Positions 1-6,178 of a stretch of DNA of 7,221 nucleotides are shown here, one piece after another (the stretch's first letter is position 1; every line of letters begins with the position of its first letter). The notes under the pieces were generated by a model. The model was not told the DNA's origin. It did not search any database and worked only from the letters and a program-made list of their open reading frames with translations. The translations under genes were made by a program, and so were the position numbers. Source of the DNA: SIG578 sp964508295 (GTDB lineage: Bacteria > Bacillota > Clostridia > Oscillospirales > Ruminococcaceae); contig CAZDSQ010000074.1 of the NCBI GenBank assembly GCA_964508295.1, positions 1 through 7,221 on the forward strand. The letters are read 5' to 3'.

Positions 1-19
1 CAATTACCAAAGGTAATTG
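1..19. repeat. Perfect 8-bp inverted repeat
   Basis: CAATTACC at 1-8 and GGTAATTG at 12-19 are exact reverse complements around a 3-nt AAA centre. A short, AT-rich palindrome of this form fits a dimeric repressor operator, but I cannot assign a regulator, and because the window begins here the symmetry may extend further left. A second, weaker inverted pair (ATTGAA 16-21, TTCAAT 31-36) overlaps its right arm. Confidence 0.5.
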
Positions 20-45
20 AACATATTCATTTCAATGATGTCGAA

Positions 46-80
46 GTTGCAAAAATTGTTTTAAAAACGTTTTTTGCAAC
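46..80. repeat. 10-bp-stem inverted repeat (hairpin)
   Basis: GTTGCAAAAA (46-55) pairs perfectly with TTTTTGCAAC (71-80), and a few further pairs are possible inside (58-60 with 66-68). It is not followed by a T-run on the plus strand, the next bases being AGAGAG, so it does not look like a plus-strand intrinsic terminator. It could be an RNA structure in the leader of the HAD gene, or a structure at the 3' end of an upstream transcript. The region 1-167 contains no convincing coding sequence. Confidence 0.45.
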
Positions 81-82
81 AG

Positions 83-106
83 AGAGCCGATTTTCATCGG
101 CTTTGT
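83..106 (+). terminator. Possible weak terminator hairpin
   Basis: AGCCGA (85-90) pairs with TCGGCT (97-102) around a 6-nt loop, and the stem can be extended by a G-T and an A-T pair. Only a three-T run (102-104, within CTTTG) follows, so termination would be weak. It could end an upstream transcript or be one of several hairpins in the HAD leader. A further short hairpin follows (AGAAATC 109-115 with GATTTCT 121-127). Confidence 0.3.
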
Positions 107-167
107 CGAGAAATCAAGTAGATTTCTTGACACTCGATAATCATTATTATACATAAGGAGTGTTTTT

Positions 168-890
168 ATGGACACAAGCAAAATCCGTCTTATCGCATTT
201 GACCTTGACGGAACCTTGACCCAGCACAAAACTCCGCTCGACGACGAGAATAGAGCAGTTCTTGATGCCCTAGGCAAAAAGTATAAGCTGCTTATGGCGG
301 GAGCGGGAATGTGCAGAAGAATTTTTAATCAAATGGGGCAGTACCCCATTGACATTCTCGGTAACTACGGTATGCAGTATGCCGAGTATGACGAAAGCAC
401 AAAGGATATCAAAATTGTTTTTGACAAGCAGCTTCCTTGCGACAGAGATAGCGTTGAGAAGAGAATTACAGCGCTTCGTGAAAAGTACGGCTTTACCGAG
501 TTTGTCGGTGATAATGTTGAGTATCACTCCTCGGGCTGCGTAACCTTCCCTCTGCTTGGCACCAAAGCCAATATTGAGGACAAGCTTGCCTTTGACCCTG
601 ATAGGTCAAAGCGCCGCGCATTTTATGCTGACGTAAAAGAAGTTTTCTCGGATTACACCGTTTTTGTCGGCGGCTCGTCAAGCTTTGATATGGCACCCTT
701 CCCTTATCACAAGGCTTACGCTCTTTCTGAGTATTGCAAGGAGCGCGGCATAGCTCACGATGAGGTCGTTTACGTGGGCGATGATTACGGCCCCGGCGGA
801 AATGACGAGTCTGTCTATGTTTCGGATTTCAATTTCCTTACAATCGACGATTACAGAGATTTCAAAAAGGTCGTATGTGTTCTTCTGTAA
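168..890 (+). CDS. HAD-IIB hydrolase, phosphomannomutase-like
   Basis: A 240-residue protein of the haloacid dehalogenase superfamily, cytoplasmic, acting on phosphate esters by an Asp nucleophile. Visible motifs are the DLDGTLT loop with D12 (nucleophile) and D14 (acid/base), K182 in HKAYAL (motif III), and GDDYGPGGND at 204-213 (motif IV, Mg-binding acids). The GGSSSFD stretch (168-174), the PGGND signature and the overall length resemble eukaryotic-type phosphomannomutase (PMM family, about 246 residues) more than generic Cof-type phosphatases. Judged by eye, however, the three substrate-phosphate arginines of human PMM2 (R123, R134, R141) align here to S121, T132 and K139, so sugar-phosphate mutase activity is doubtful and a phosphatase on another substrate is possible. 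The ATG at 168 follows AAGGAG (155-160) with a 7-nt spacer. It is monocistronic, closed by the terminator at 895-925. The family call is firm; the substrate is unknown. Confidence 0.85.
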   Translation: MDTSKIRLIAFDLDGTLTQHKTPLDDENRAVLDALGKKYKLLMAGAGMCRRIFNQMGQYPIDILGNYGMQYAEYDESTKDIKIVFDKQLPCDRDSVEKRITALREKYGFTEFVGDNVEYHSSGCVTFPLLGTKANIEDKLAFDPDRSKRRAFYADVKEVFSDYTVFVGGSSSFDMAPFPYHKAYALSEYCKERGIAHDEVVYVGDDYGPGGNDESVYVSDFNFLTIDDYRDFKKVVCVLL

Positions 891-894
891 AATC

Positions 895-925
895 AAAACC
901 CCGCAAATGCGGGGTTTTCTTTTTT
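895..925 (+). terminator. Intrinsic terminator of the HAD gene
   Basis: CCCCGC (899-904) pairs with GCGGGG (909-914) around loop AAAT, and the stem extends by four A-T pairs (895-898 with 915-918). It is followed by CTTTTTT. It starts 4 nt after the stop codon and isolates the HAD gene from the two-component operon. Confidence 0.93.
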
Positions 926-946
926 GAAAAACTGTGGTAAAATATT

Positions 947-978
947 TTTAACTTAAATTTAGGTTACAATTTTACAAT
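947..978 (+). promoter_or_regulatory. Candidate regulator operator and promoter of the two-component operon
   Basis: Two tandem 11-bp elements, TTTAACTTAAA (947-957) and TTTAGGTTACA (958-968), agree at 8 of 11 positions. Four bases later lies TACAAT (973-978), a good -10 hexamer. There is no recognisable TTGACA at -35; the repeats occupy that position, as expected for an activator-dependent promoter bound by an OmpR/PhoB-type dimer. The segment 949-966 is also a near palindrome (8 of 9 pairs). A start near 985 would leave a short leader still containing the Shine-Dalgarno at 987-996. An alternative extended -10, TGGTAAAAT (935-943), also exists. The same layout recurs before the VTC operon (6911-6942). 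Confidence 0.45.
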
Positions 979-1001
979 AAACAAAAAGGTAGGTGAAGGG
1001 T

Positions 1002-1676
1002 ATGAGATTGTTGCTTGCAGAGGACGAGCTATCTCTTTCAAAGGCGCTCTGTGCAATACTTCGGAAAAACAATTATTCTGTAGATGTTGTTTATAACGGA
1101 GTAGACGCGGTTGAGTATATTAAAAGCGAAAACTATGATGCGGTTATTCTTGATATTATGATGCCGAAGATGAGCGGTATTGAGGTTTTGCAGGAAATAA
1201 GGAAAAAGGGCATCGCAATTCCCGTTATCATTCTTACCGCAAAGTCTGAAATCGACGATAAGGTGCTTGGGCTTGACAGCGGCGCAAACGATTACCTTAC
1301 AAAGCCTTTTGAGGTTAAAGAGTTGCTTGCAAGAATCCGTGCTGTTACCAGAAGCTATGGCGGACAAAGTGATGTTTGCCTTAAGGTCGGTAACGTTTCG
1401 CTTAACCCCGCGACCTTTGAGTTGTCAGCAAATGGCAGGAGCTTTAAGCTTGCCAATAAAGAGTTTCAAATGATGGAAATGCTGATGCGCAACCCAAAAA
1501 ATCTCATATCAACCGAGCATTTTATGGAGCGTGTTTGGGGATATGACAGCGAGGCTGAGATTAATGTCGTCTGGGTTTATATATCCTACCTGCGAAAAAA
1601 GCTTGCCGCAATCGGCGCTGATATAGGCATAAAGGCTCAGCGCAATTCGGGATACTGTCTGGAGGAGCTTAAATGA
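1002..1676 (+). CDS. OmpR-family response regulator
   Basis: A 224-residue two-domain transcription factor. The receiver domain (about 1-118) has the acidic pair E7/D8, phospho-acceptor D51 in LDIMMP, switch T79 in ILTAK and K101 in the TKPF motif. The winged-helix DNA-binding domain (about 125-222) has the recognition-helix motif NVVWVYISYLRKKL (188-201) and the wing ending NSGYCLEE. When phosphorylated by the partner kinase it should bind tandem DNA repeats and control transcription. I chose ATG 1002 because AGGTGA (991-996) lies 5 nt upstream and MRLLLAEDE is the usual family start; the in-frame GTG at 993 sits inside that ribosome binding site. The stop overlaps the kinase start by 4 bp, so the two are translationally coupled. 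All key residues are present. Its targets are not shown directly, but matching repeats upstream of its own gene and of the VTC operon are candidates. Confidence 0.95.
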   Translation: MRLLLAEDELSLSKALCAILRKNNYSVDVVYNGVDAVEYIKSENYDAVILDIMMPKMSGIEVLQEIRKKGIAIPVIILTAKSEIDDKVLGLDSGANDYLTKPFEVKELLARIRAVTRSYGGQSDVCLKVGNVSLNPATFELSANGRSFKLANKEFQMMEMLMRNPKNLISTEHFMERVWGYDSEAEINVVWVYISYLRKKLAAIGADIGIKAQRNSGYCLEELK

Positions 1677-2908
1677 TTAAGAAACTCAGATCTAAGTTTA
1701 TTTTGGCGGCGATGCTTTCTTTATTTGCCGTACTTGCGGTAATAGTGAGCACGGTAAATGTCTTTAATTATCGTAGCATAGTCAACGATGCCGACAGTAC
1801 CCTTTATCTCTTAGAACAAAATGAGGGCAAATTTCCCGTAAAGGATAAGCATCAATTAGGGCAAATGACTCCAAATGGTGACACATTGTTTTCTCCTGAA
1901 CTTCCTTATCAGGCAAGATTTTTCTCGGTTATCATTGATCAAAACGGAAATGTCGTTTCTGCTGATACCGCGCAGATTGCCGCAGTTGACTATGATACCG
2001 CCGTTTTGTATGCAAAAAGGGTGGTGCTATCTCAAAACTTGAACGGTTTTATGGGTAGATATCGCTATCTTTTAAGCGACAATAACGGAAACTATCAAGT
2101 AATTTTCCTTGACTGCACTAAGGATCTTGATACCTTCAAAACCTTTCTTTTGTCGAGTATTGGCATATCGTTTTTTGGGCTTTTGGCGGTATTTGTGCTG
2201 ATGGTATTTCTTTCGGCAAGGATAGTCAGACCTTTTTCGGAAAATTATGAAAAGCAAAAGCGTTTTATAACCGATGCGGGTCACGAAATTAAAACCCCCA
2301 TTACCATCATAGATGCAGATGCCGAGGTTTTAGAAACCGAAATAGGCGAAAATGAGTGGCTTTCTGACATAAAAGGTCAGACTCGCCGCCTTGCTGAGCT
2401 TACAAACAATCTTATCTACCTTTCGCGTATGCAGGAGGGCAAATCGAGTATACAGAGTATAGAATTTCCCATTTCAGATGTCGTTCGTGAAACGGCACTC
2501 TCCTTTAATTCAAGAGCGCGCACTATGCAAAAGGAACTCTCGGTTTTCACAGAACCGATGCTCTCGTTTAAGGGCGACGAAAAGGCGATAACTCAGCTTG
2601 TTTCGATACTTGTTGACAACGCCATAAAGTATTCTGACCCCGAGTCGAAAATTCACCTGTCGCTTAGGAAAAACGGCAAAAATCTTGACCTTTCGGTCTA
2701 CAACAAGGCGACGGGTATTCAAACACAAAACCTCGACCGCCTTTTTGACAGGTTTTATAGGGATGATCCCTCGAGAAACTCCAAAACGGGCGGTCAGGGC
2801 ATAGGCCTTTCGATTGCCAAAGCCGTAGCAGAGGCGCATAAGGGCAGGATAGTTGCCTGGTCACCCGAAAAGGATATGATCTGCATAACGGTTTTGCTCC
2901 CAATGTAA
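1673..2908 (+). CDS. Sensor histidine kinase
   Basis: A 411-residue membrane sensor kinase that should autophosphorylate and pass phosphate to D51 of the adjacent regulator. A membrane helix at about 10-32, an extracytoplasmic region of about 125 residues (33-156, no recognised fold), and a second helix at about 157-181 are visible. Then comes only a short linker with RIVRP before the HisKA H-box DAGHEIKTP with H204, so a full HAMP domain (about 50 residues) is absent. The ATPase domain shows the N-box LVDNAIKYS (N316), a G1 region VYNKATGI in which the usual DxGxG aspartate is replaced by N, the F-box LFDRFYRDD (358-365) and a good G2 box GGQGIGLSIAKAVAEAHKG (373-391). The ATG at 1673 is preceded by GGAGGAG (1661-1667), 5 nt away, inside the regulator gene. 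It ends just before a strong terminator. The ligand cannot be read from the sequence. Confidence 0.94.
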   Translation: MIKKLRSKFILAAMLSLFAVLAVIVSTVNVFNYRSIVNDADSTLYLLEQNEGKFPVKDKHQLGQMTPNGDTLFSPELPYQARFFSVIIDQNGNVVSADTAQIAAVDYDTAVLYAKRVVLSQNLNGFMGRYRYLLSDNNGNYQVIFLDCTKDLDTFKTFLLSSIGISFFGLLAVFVLMVFLSARIVRPFSENYEKQKRFITDAGHEIKTPITIIDADAEVLETEIGENEWLSDIKGQTRRLAELTNNLIYLSRMQEGKSSIQSIEFPISDVVRETALSFNSRARTMQKELSVFTEPMLSFKGDEKAITQLVSILVDNAIKYSDPESKIHLSLRKNGKNLDLSVYNKATGIQTQNLDRLFDRFYRDDPSRNSKTGGQGIGLSIAKAVAEAHKGRIVAWSPEKDMICITVLLPM

Positions 2909-2951
2909 AAAAGCACCCGCCGCGGTGAAAGCCGCGGCGGGTTTTGTGTTT
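2909..2951. terminator. Bidirectional terminator between kinase and ppa
   Basis: A 10-bp GC stem, CCCGCCGCGG (2916-2925) with CCGCGGCGGG (2932-2941), closes a 6-nt loop. It is flanked by an A-run on the left (2907-2912) and TTTTGTGTTTTT on the right, so it gives a U-tract in both directions. It lies between the convergent kinase (stop 2906-2908) and pyrophosphatase (stop 2952-2954) and can serve both. Confidence 0.92.
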
Positions 2952-3485
2952 TTATCTGCAGAAATTTTCAACATAATGGTCGAGAGCGTCTTGTATAACC
3001 TTAAGGGCGTCATCTCTGCCGTTGACGTCTTTTGCAACGGTTTCCTTTTCTTCAAGAGCTTTGTAAACCGTAAAGAAATGCAGCATCTCGTCAAAGATGT
3101 GCGAGGGAAGCTCCGAAATATCCTTGTATTTGTTATAGGTCGGGTCGGCAAATGGAATAGCGATTATCTTTTCGTCGTTTCTGCCACCGTCAAGCATTGA
3201 GATGTATCCGATAGGATAACAGCGAACAAGTGTCAGCGGTTCTAGTGCCTCTGAGCAGAGAACAAGAACGTCAAGCGGGTCCTCGTCATCACCGTAGGAG
3301 CGGGGAATAAAGCCGTAGTTGGCGGGGTAGTGGGTTGAGGTGTACAAAACTCGGTCAAGCATTATAAGACCGGTTTCCTTGTCAAGCTCGTATTTTTTCT
3401 TGCTGCCCTTTGAGATTTCAATAACCGCAACAAAATCCTCGGGGGTTATTCTTTTGGGGTCTATATCGTGCCAGATGTTTTTCAT
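2952..3485 (-). CDS. ppa: Family I inorganic pyrophosphatase
   Basis: A 177-residue soluble cytoplasmic enzyme hydrolysing pyrophosphate to two phosphates with Mg2+, which pulls biosynthetic reactions forward. Its length matches bacterial family I enzymes (about 175). Aligned by eye to E. coli PPase, the active-site set is complete: E23, K31 and E33 in KKYELD, R45, Y57 in YPANYGFIP, the metal-binding DEDPLDV with D67, D69 and D72, then D99, D104 and K106 in DGGRNDEK, and Y141/K142 in FTVYKALE. The start ATG (3483-3485) has GGAG 6 nt upstream (complement of 3492-3495). It has its own near-consensus promoter and is separated from the upstream VTC operon by a terminator, so it is a neighbour rather than a member of that operon. 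A functional link to polyphosphate turnover is plausible but only inferred. Confidence 0.97.
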   Translation of the reverse strand: MKNIWHDIDPKRITPEDFVAVIEISKGSKKKYELDKETGLIMLDRVLYTSTHYPANYGFIPRSYGDDEDPLDVLVLCSEALEPLTLVRCYPIGYISMLDGGRNDEKIIAIPFADPTYNKYKDISELPSHIFDEMLHFFTVYKALEEKETVAKDVNGRDDALKVIQDALDHYVENFCR

Positions 3486-3523
3486 TTGTTACTCCGTTCT
3501 GCCGGTAGGCTTTTCTTAAACTG

Positions 3524-3552
3524 ATTATATACCTTTTTAATAAAAAATTCAA
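3524..3552 (-). promoter_or_regulatory. Sigma-A-type promoter of ppa
   Basis: On the minus strand TTGAAT (complement of 3547-3552) and TATAAT (complement of 3524-3529) are separated by exactly 17 nt. This predicts transcription starting near 3517 and a leader of about 30 nt before the ppa start. It carries none of the 11-bp repeats seen at the two-component and VTC promoters, in keeping with constitutive expression. Confidence 0.85.
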
Positions 3553-3553
3553 C

Positions 3554-3592
3554 ATAAAAAAACCGAAAGGCAGTATTTGCCTTTCGGTTTCT
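3554..3592 (-). terminator. Terminator of the VTC/DUF4956/lipoprotein operon
   Basis: A perfect 13-bp stem, AAACCGAAAGGCA (3560-3572) with TGCCTTTCGGTTT (3578-3590), closes a 5-nt loop. Read on the minus strand it is followed by a run of T and begins 7 nt after the lipoprotein stop codon. The T-rich right flank (CTCTTTTT) could also support some plus-strand termination. Confidence 0.92.
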
Positions 3593-3596
3593 CTTT

Positions 3597-5513
3597 TTAC
3601 CAAAATCCACCAGGGCGCTGCATTCCGCCACCGCCGCCGGTTATTCCGCCGCCGTGCGTACCGCTGCCAGACCCGCCGTAGAGAGAACTTGTCATTTTAA
3701 TTTCAGCAAGTGTGGTGCCGCCCGAAATAGTTGTATTCTGCGCAAAGCCGTTTGAGTCGGCTCCCTTTACAGTTCCGCCCACTACAATGCAGTAGCTGTT
3801 GCCGCTTTGAATTTCAGGCGCTGTTATAACTGCCGTCTGATATGCTTTTGCGGGTGTAAATGATGCTACTACCTTTCCGTCACTGTTGCAAAGTGCAAGA
3901 GACGTTCCGCTGCCTTGCGAGGAAAAACTGTAGAATATTGCGCCTTGATTTTCAGCCGAGGTAAAGCTCTGTGCCATACCGCTGCTGCCCAGCGCTATTA
4001 AAATGCCGCCCGAAACGGATGCGCTGCCGTCGTAGTCAAACGAGCCGTTTCCGTTGTTTGTTGGTCCGCTGACTAAAGTGACACCGCCTGTAACCGAAAC
4101 TGTGCCGTTTGAGTCAATTCCGTCGCCGCTTGCATTAATAAGGGTGTAGCCGCCAGAAATAACGATCTCGCCATTTGATGAACTGAACATATTTTGTCCG
4201 GGTCTGCCGCCTATAGCTGAGCTGTCATTGCCGCCTGCAGCATTTATTCCGTCATCTGAGGCGGTTATGTCGTGTGTTCCGCCGGAGATAACTATTTTGC
4301 TGCTTTCAAGCCCTTCGTAGCTCTTTGTAACTGTAATCTCGCCGCCGGAGATGGCAAGGTCGGTGTCGGCGTGAACTCCGTCGTCGCCGCTCGATAATTT
4401 GAATGTGCCGCCGCCGATAGAAATGGTGCCGTTTGAGTGAATACAGTCGTCAAGGCAGTCAAGATTAAAGCTGCCGCCCGATATAATAATATCTGAGCCC
4501 GCCTTAAAGCCCTTTGCAGACTCGCTCGATGACGAAAACGAGGTTACACTTCCGCCGCCGGTTTTTGTGTTGATCTGGGCGTTGTTTATCTTAAGAACGG
4601 TTTCTGCCTGAATTGCATCGTTTACGGCGGTAAGATCAAGCTTTCCGCCCTCAATGTAAATGTAGCCGCGGCTTACATCCTCGGTGTTGTCAGAGCGCAG
4701 TGCATCACTTCCTGCGGTAACTGTTATGTTGCCGCTGTTTATCTTAATGCAGTCCTTGCCGCCTAAGCCGACATTCTGAGAGTTTACAGTAAGAGCGGTG
4801 TCAGAAATAACCAGATCGTCCTTTGAAATAACAGCGTGTTTACAGTTGCCGTTTATGCTGAGGGTGCCGCCGCCGTTTATGGTAAGGTCGGCTTTGCTGA
4901 AAATGGCCGCGTCAACATTGGTTTCACCGTCGGTGAGTGTGTATGACAAGCCGTCAGAAATACTGTTTTTCGTTCCGTCCTTGACAGTTATAAAAACCTT
5001 GTCAGCGCTCTTTATATAAATGGCAGGGCCGCTTGCATTGTTAATCGTAACGCCGTTTAAAACAAGTTGGACCTTGTCGTTTTCGCCAGCTTCAATGGTA
5101 ATCATCTCACTGTAGCTGCCCGAAAGGGTATAGGTGCCTTCTTTTGTAATATAGAGAGTATCATTTTTTATTTGTGCACCGTTTCCGCTTATGGCAGACG
5201 AGGTGAGATCCACCTCGGTCTTGTTGCTCTTGTCATACTCGGCACTCAAATCCCTGTCGGAAAAAGAAAAATCCATATCAGACAGATCTGCGCTTGAAAC
5301 ACTCTCAATGTCAGAGCTTCCATTATTTGTGCCCGCCGAGCTTGAAACCTTTGGGGTACTGCCGCTTGAAAAGGTTACAGTGCTGCTCGAAACGCCCTCG
5401 GTGTCAGAACTGTTCGGGGAATAGGAGCCTTTCTCCTCTTTCCCCGAGCAGCCCGATAGGAGAAAAGAAAATGAAAAAATCAAAGCTGTTAATATTAAAG
5501 AAGTTCGCCTCAT
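3597..5513 (-). CDS. Beta-helix carbohydrate-binding lipoprotein (Cthe_2159-like)
   Basis: A 638-residue exported lipoprotein. A short positive N-terminus and a hydrophobic stretch run to a lipobox LSGC with acylated C22. A Ser/Thr/Gly-rich, low-complexity linker follows (about 23-95). From about 100 the pattern matches the Cthe_2159 family (carbohydrate-binding, polygalacturonate-binding prototype): DTLYITKEGTYTLSGSY (118-134) and LVLNGVTINN, then successive rungs of about 22 residues of the form IxISGGxxxxxxxxDDGIxxxG, clearest at 341-362, 363-384, 385-405, 406-427 and 449-470. Acidic DD/DG turns at rung corners (355-356, 377-378, 420-421) fit metal binding. The C-terminus is Gly-rich and ends PGGFW. 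It is the last gene of the operon. Its ATG overlaps the DUF4956 stop by 4 bp, with GAGG (complement of 5518-5521) 4 nt upstream. It probably sits on the outer face of the membrane and binds a surface polysaccharide; the ligand is unknown. Confidence 0.86.
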   Translation of the reverse strand: MRRTSLILTALIFSFSFLLSGCSGKEEKGSYSPNSSDTEGVSSSTVTFSSGSTPKVSSSAGTNNGSSDIESVSSADLSDMDFSFSDRDLSAEYDKSNKTEVDLTSSAISGNGAQIKNDTLYITKEGTYTLSGSYSEMITIEAGENDKVQLVLNGVTINNASGPAIYIKSADKVFITVKDGTKNSISDGLSYTLTDGETNVDAAIFSKADLTINGGGTLSINGNCKHAVISKDDLVISDTALTVNSQNVGLGGKDCIKINSGNITVTAGSDALRSDNTEDVSRGYIYIEGGKLDLTAVNDAIQAETVLKINNAQINTKTGGGSVTSFSSSSESAKGFKAGSDIIISGGSFNLDCLDDCIHSNGTISIGGGTFKLSSGDDGVHADTDLAISGGEITVTKSYEGLESSKIVISGGTHDITASDDGINAAGGNDSSAIGGRPGQNMFSSSNGEIVISGGYTLINASGDGIDSNGTVSVTGGVTLVSGPTNNGNGSFDYDGSASVSGGILIALGSSGMAQSFTSAENQGAIFYSFSSQGSGTSLALCNSDGKVVASFTPAKAYQTAVITAPEIQSGNSYCIVVGGTVKGADSNGFAQNTTISGGTTLAEIKMTSSLYGGSGSGTHGGGITGGGGGMQRPGGFW

Positions 5514-6178
5514 AGTGCCTCGCTTCCTTCTGGTGCCTCGCTTAGCGAAATCTCAAGATTTCCGTTTCGGCATCTTAGTTTATCTATAAATTCTTTGACC
5601 TCGTTTTTGTTCTTCATTTCTATGGTATAGGTCAGCTTGTAAAGGCTACCCATATTGCTTGTCTTTGTCTTAACAAGGCGGTGTTTTTTGGTGTACTCAT
5701 TAAAAATATCATCAAACTCGCCGTAGAAATTGAGTGATTCGGGGACGGTTATTCTAAGCTCCATAAGCTTGTCGTCACCGAGCGAAATGTGCGCCAGAAT
5801 AATCATAACGGCACATACAAGAACGGTAAACAAAACTGCAAGGGCAACATATCCCGCGGCGCAGGCAAGACCCGCAGTCATAACAAGAAAAATTGAAACA
5901 ATATCTTTTGCCTTTCCGGGAACGGAACGGAAACGGACAAGCGAAAAAGCGCCCATAACTGCAACTCCCGTTCCGATATTTCCGTTTACCATTGTTATAA
6001 CGGTTTCAACAATGGCGGGAAGCAAAATGAGCGAAATCAAAAAGCTCTTGGTTGCATTTGTTTTGTAGGCGGCAGCAACAGCGGTAAGTATTCCGCAGAC
6101 GACCGCTCCCAAAAGGCATAAAAGATAGCTGCCAATTCCTATTGTGTCACTTGTTATCGAATTAAAAAGCTCAGACAT
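5510..6178 (-). CDS. DUF4956 family membrane protein
   Basis: A 222-residue integral membrane protein with four predicted helices (about 14-37, 45-66, 93-111 and 112-131). Between helices 2 and 3 lies the conserved-looking motif GAFSLVRFRSVPGKAKD (76-92), characteristic of DUF4956 proteins. The C-terminal 85 residues (about 138-222) are soluble, with a beta-alpha-beta pattern that could be a small ferredoxin/ACT-like domain. The family is repeatedly encoded next to VTC-domain polymerases and to CotH or Cthe_2159-type proteins, and its function is not established to my knowledge. Its start (ATG 6176-6178) overlaps the VTC stop by 8 bp and has AAAGGAG with GGAG at the complement of 6188-6191, 9 nt away. 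Its stop overlaps the lipoprotein start by 4 bp. A role as membrane anchor or conduit for the polymerase product is my inference, by analogy to the membrane subunits of yeast VTC. Confidence 0.87.
   Translation of the reverse strand: MSELFNSITSDTIGIGSYLLCLLGAVVCGILTAVAAAYKTNATKSFLISLILLPAIVETVITMVNGNIGTGVAVMGAFSLVRFRSVPGKAKDIVSIFLVMTAGLACAAGYVALAVLFTVLVCAVMIILAHISLGDDKLMELRITVPESLNFYGEFDDIFNEYTKKHRLVKTKTSNMGSLYKLTYTIEMKNKNEVKEFIDKLRCRNGNLEISLSEAPEGSEAL

Noticed and set aside
46..80. Intrinsic terminator
   Set aside because: The stem is strong but the bases after it on the plus strand are AGAGAG, with no T-run.
127..155. TTGACA at 127-132 as the -35 box of the HAD gene promoter
   Set aside because: Any -10 at a suitable distance (TATACA at 148 or TACATA at 150) would start transcription at or beyond the Shine-Dalgarno at 155-160. 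GATAAT at 136-141 could be a -10 but lacks a good -35.
993..1676. GTG at 993 as start of the response regulator
   Set aside because: It lies inside the Shine-Dalgarno sequence of the ATG at 1002, and the receiver domain normally begins with the MRLLLAEDE segment.
2925..3200. Plus-strand open frame opposite ppa
   Set aside because: It is entirely antisense to a pyrophosphatase with a complete active site and starts inside the bidirectional terminator.
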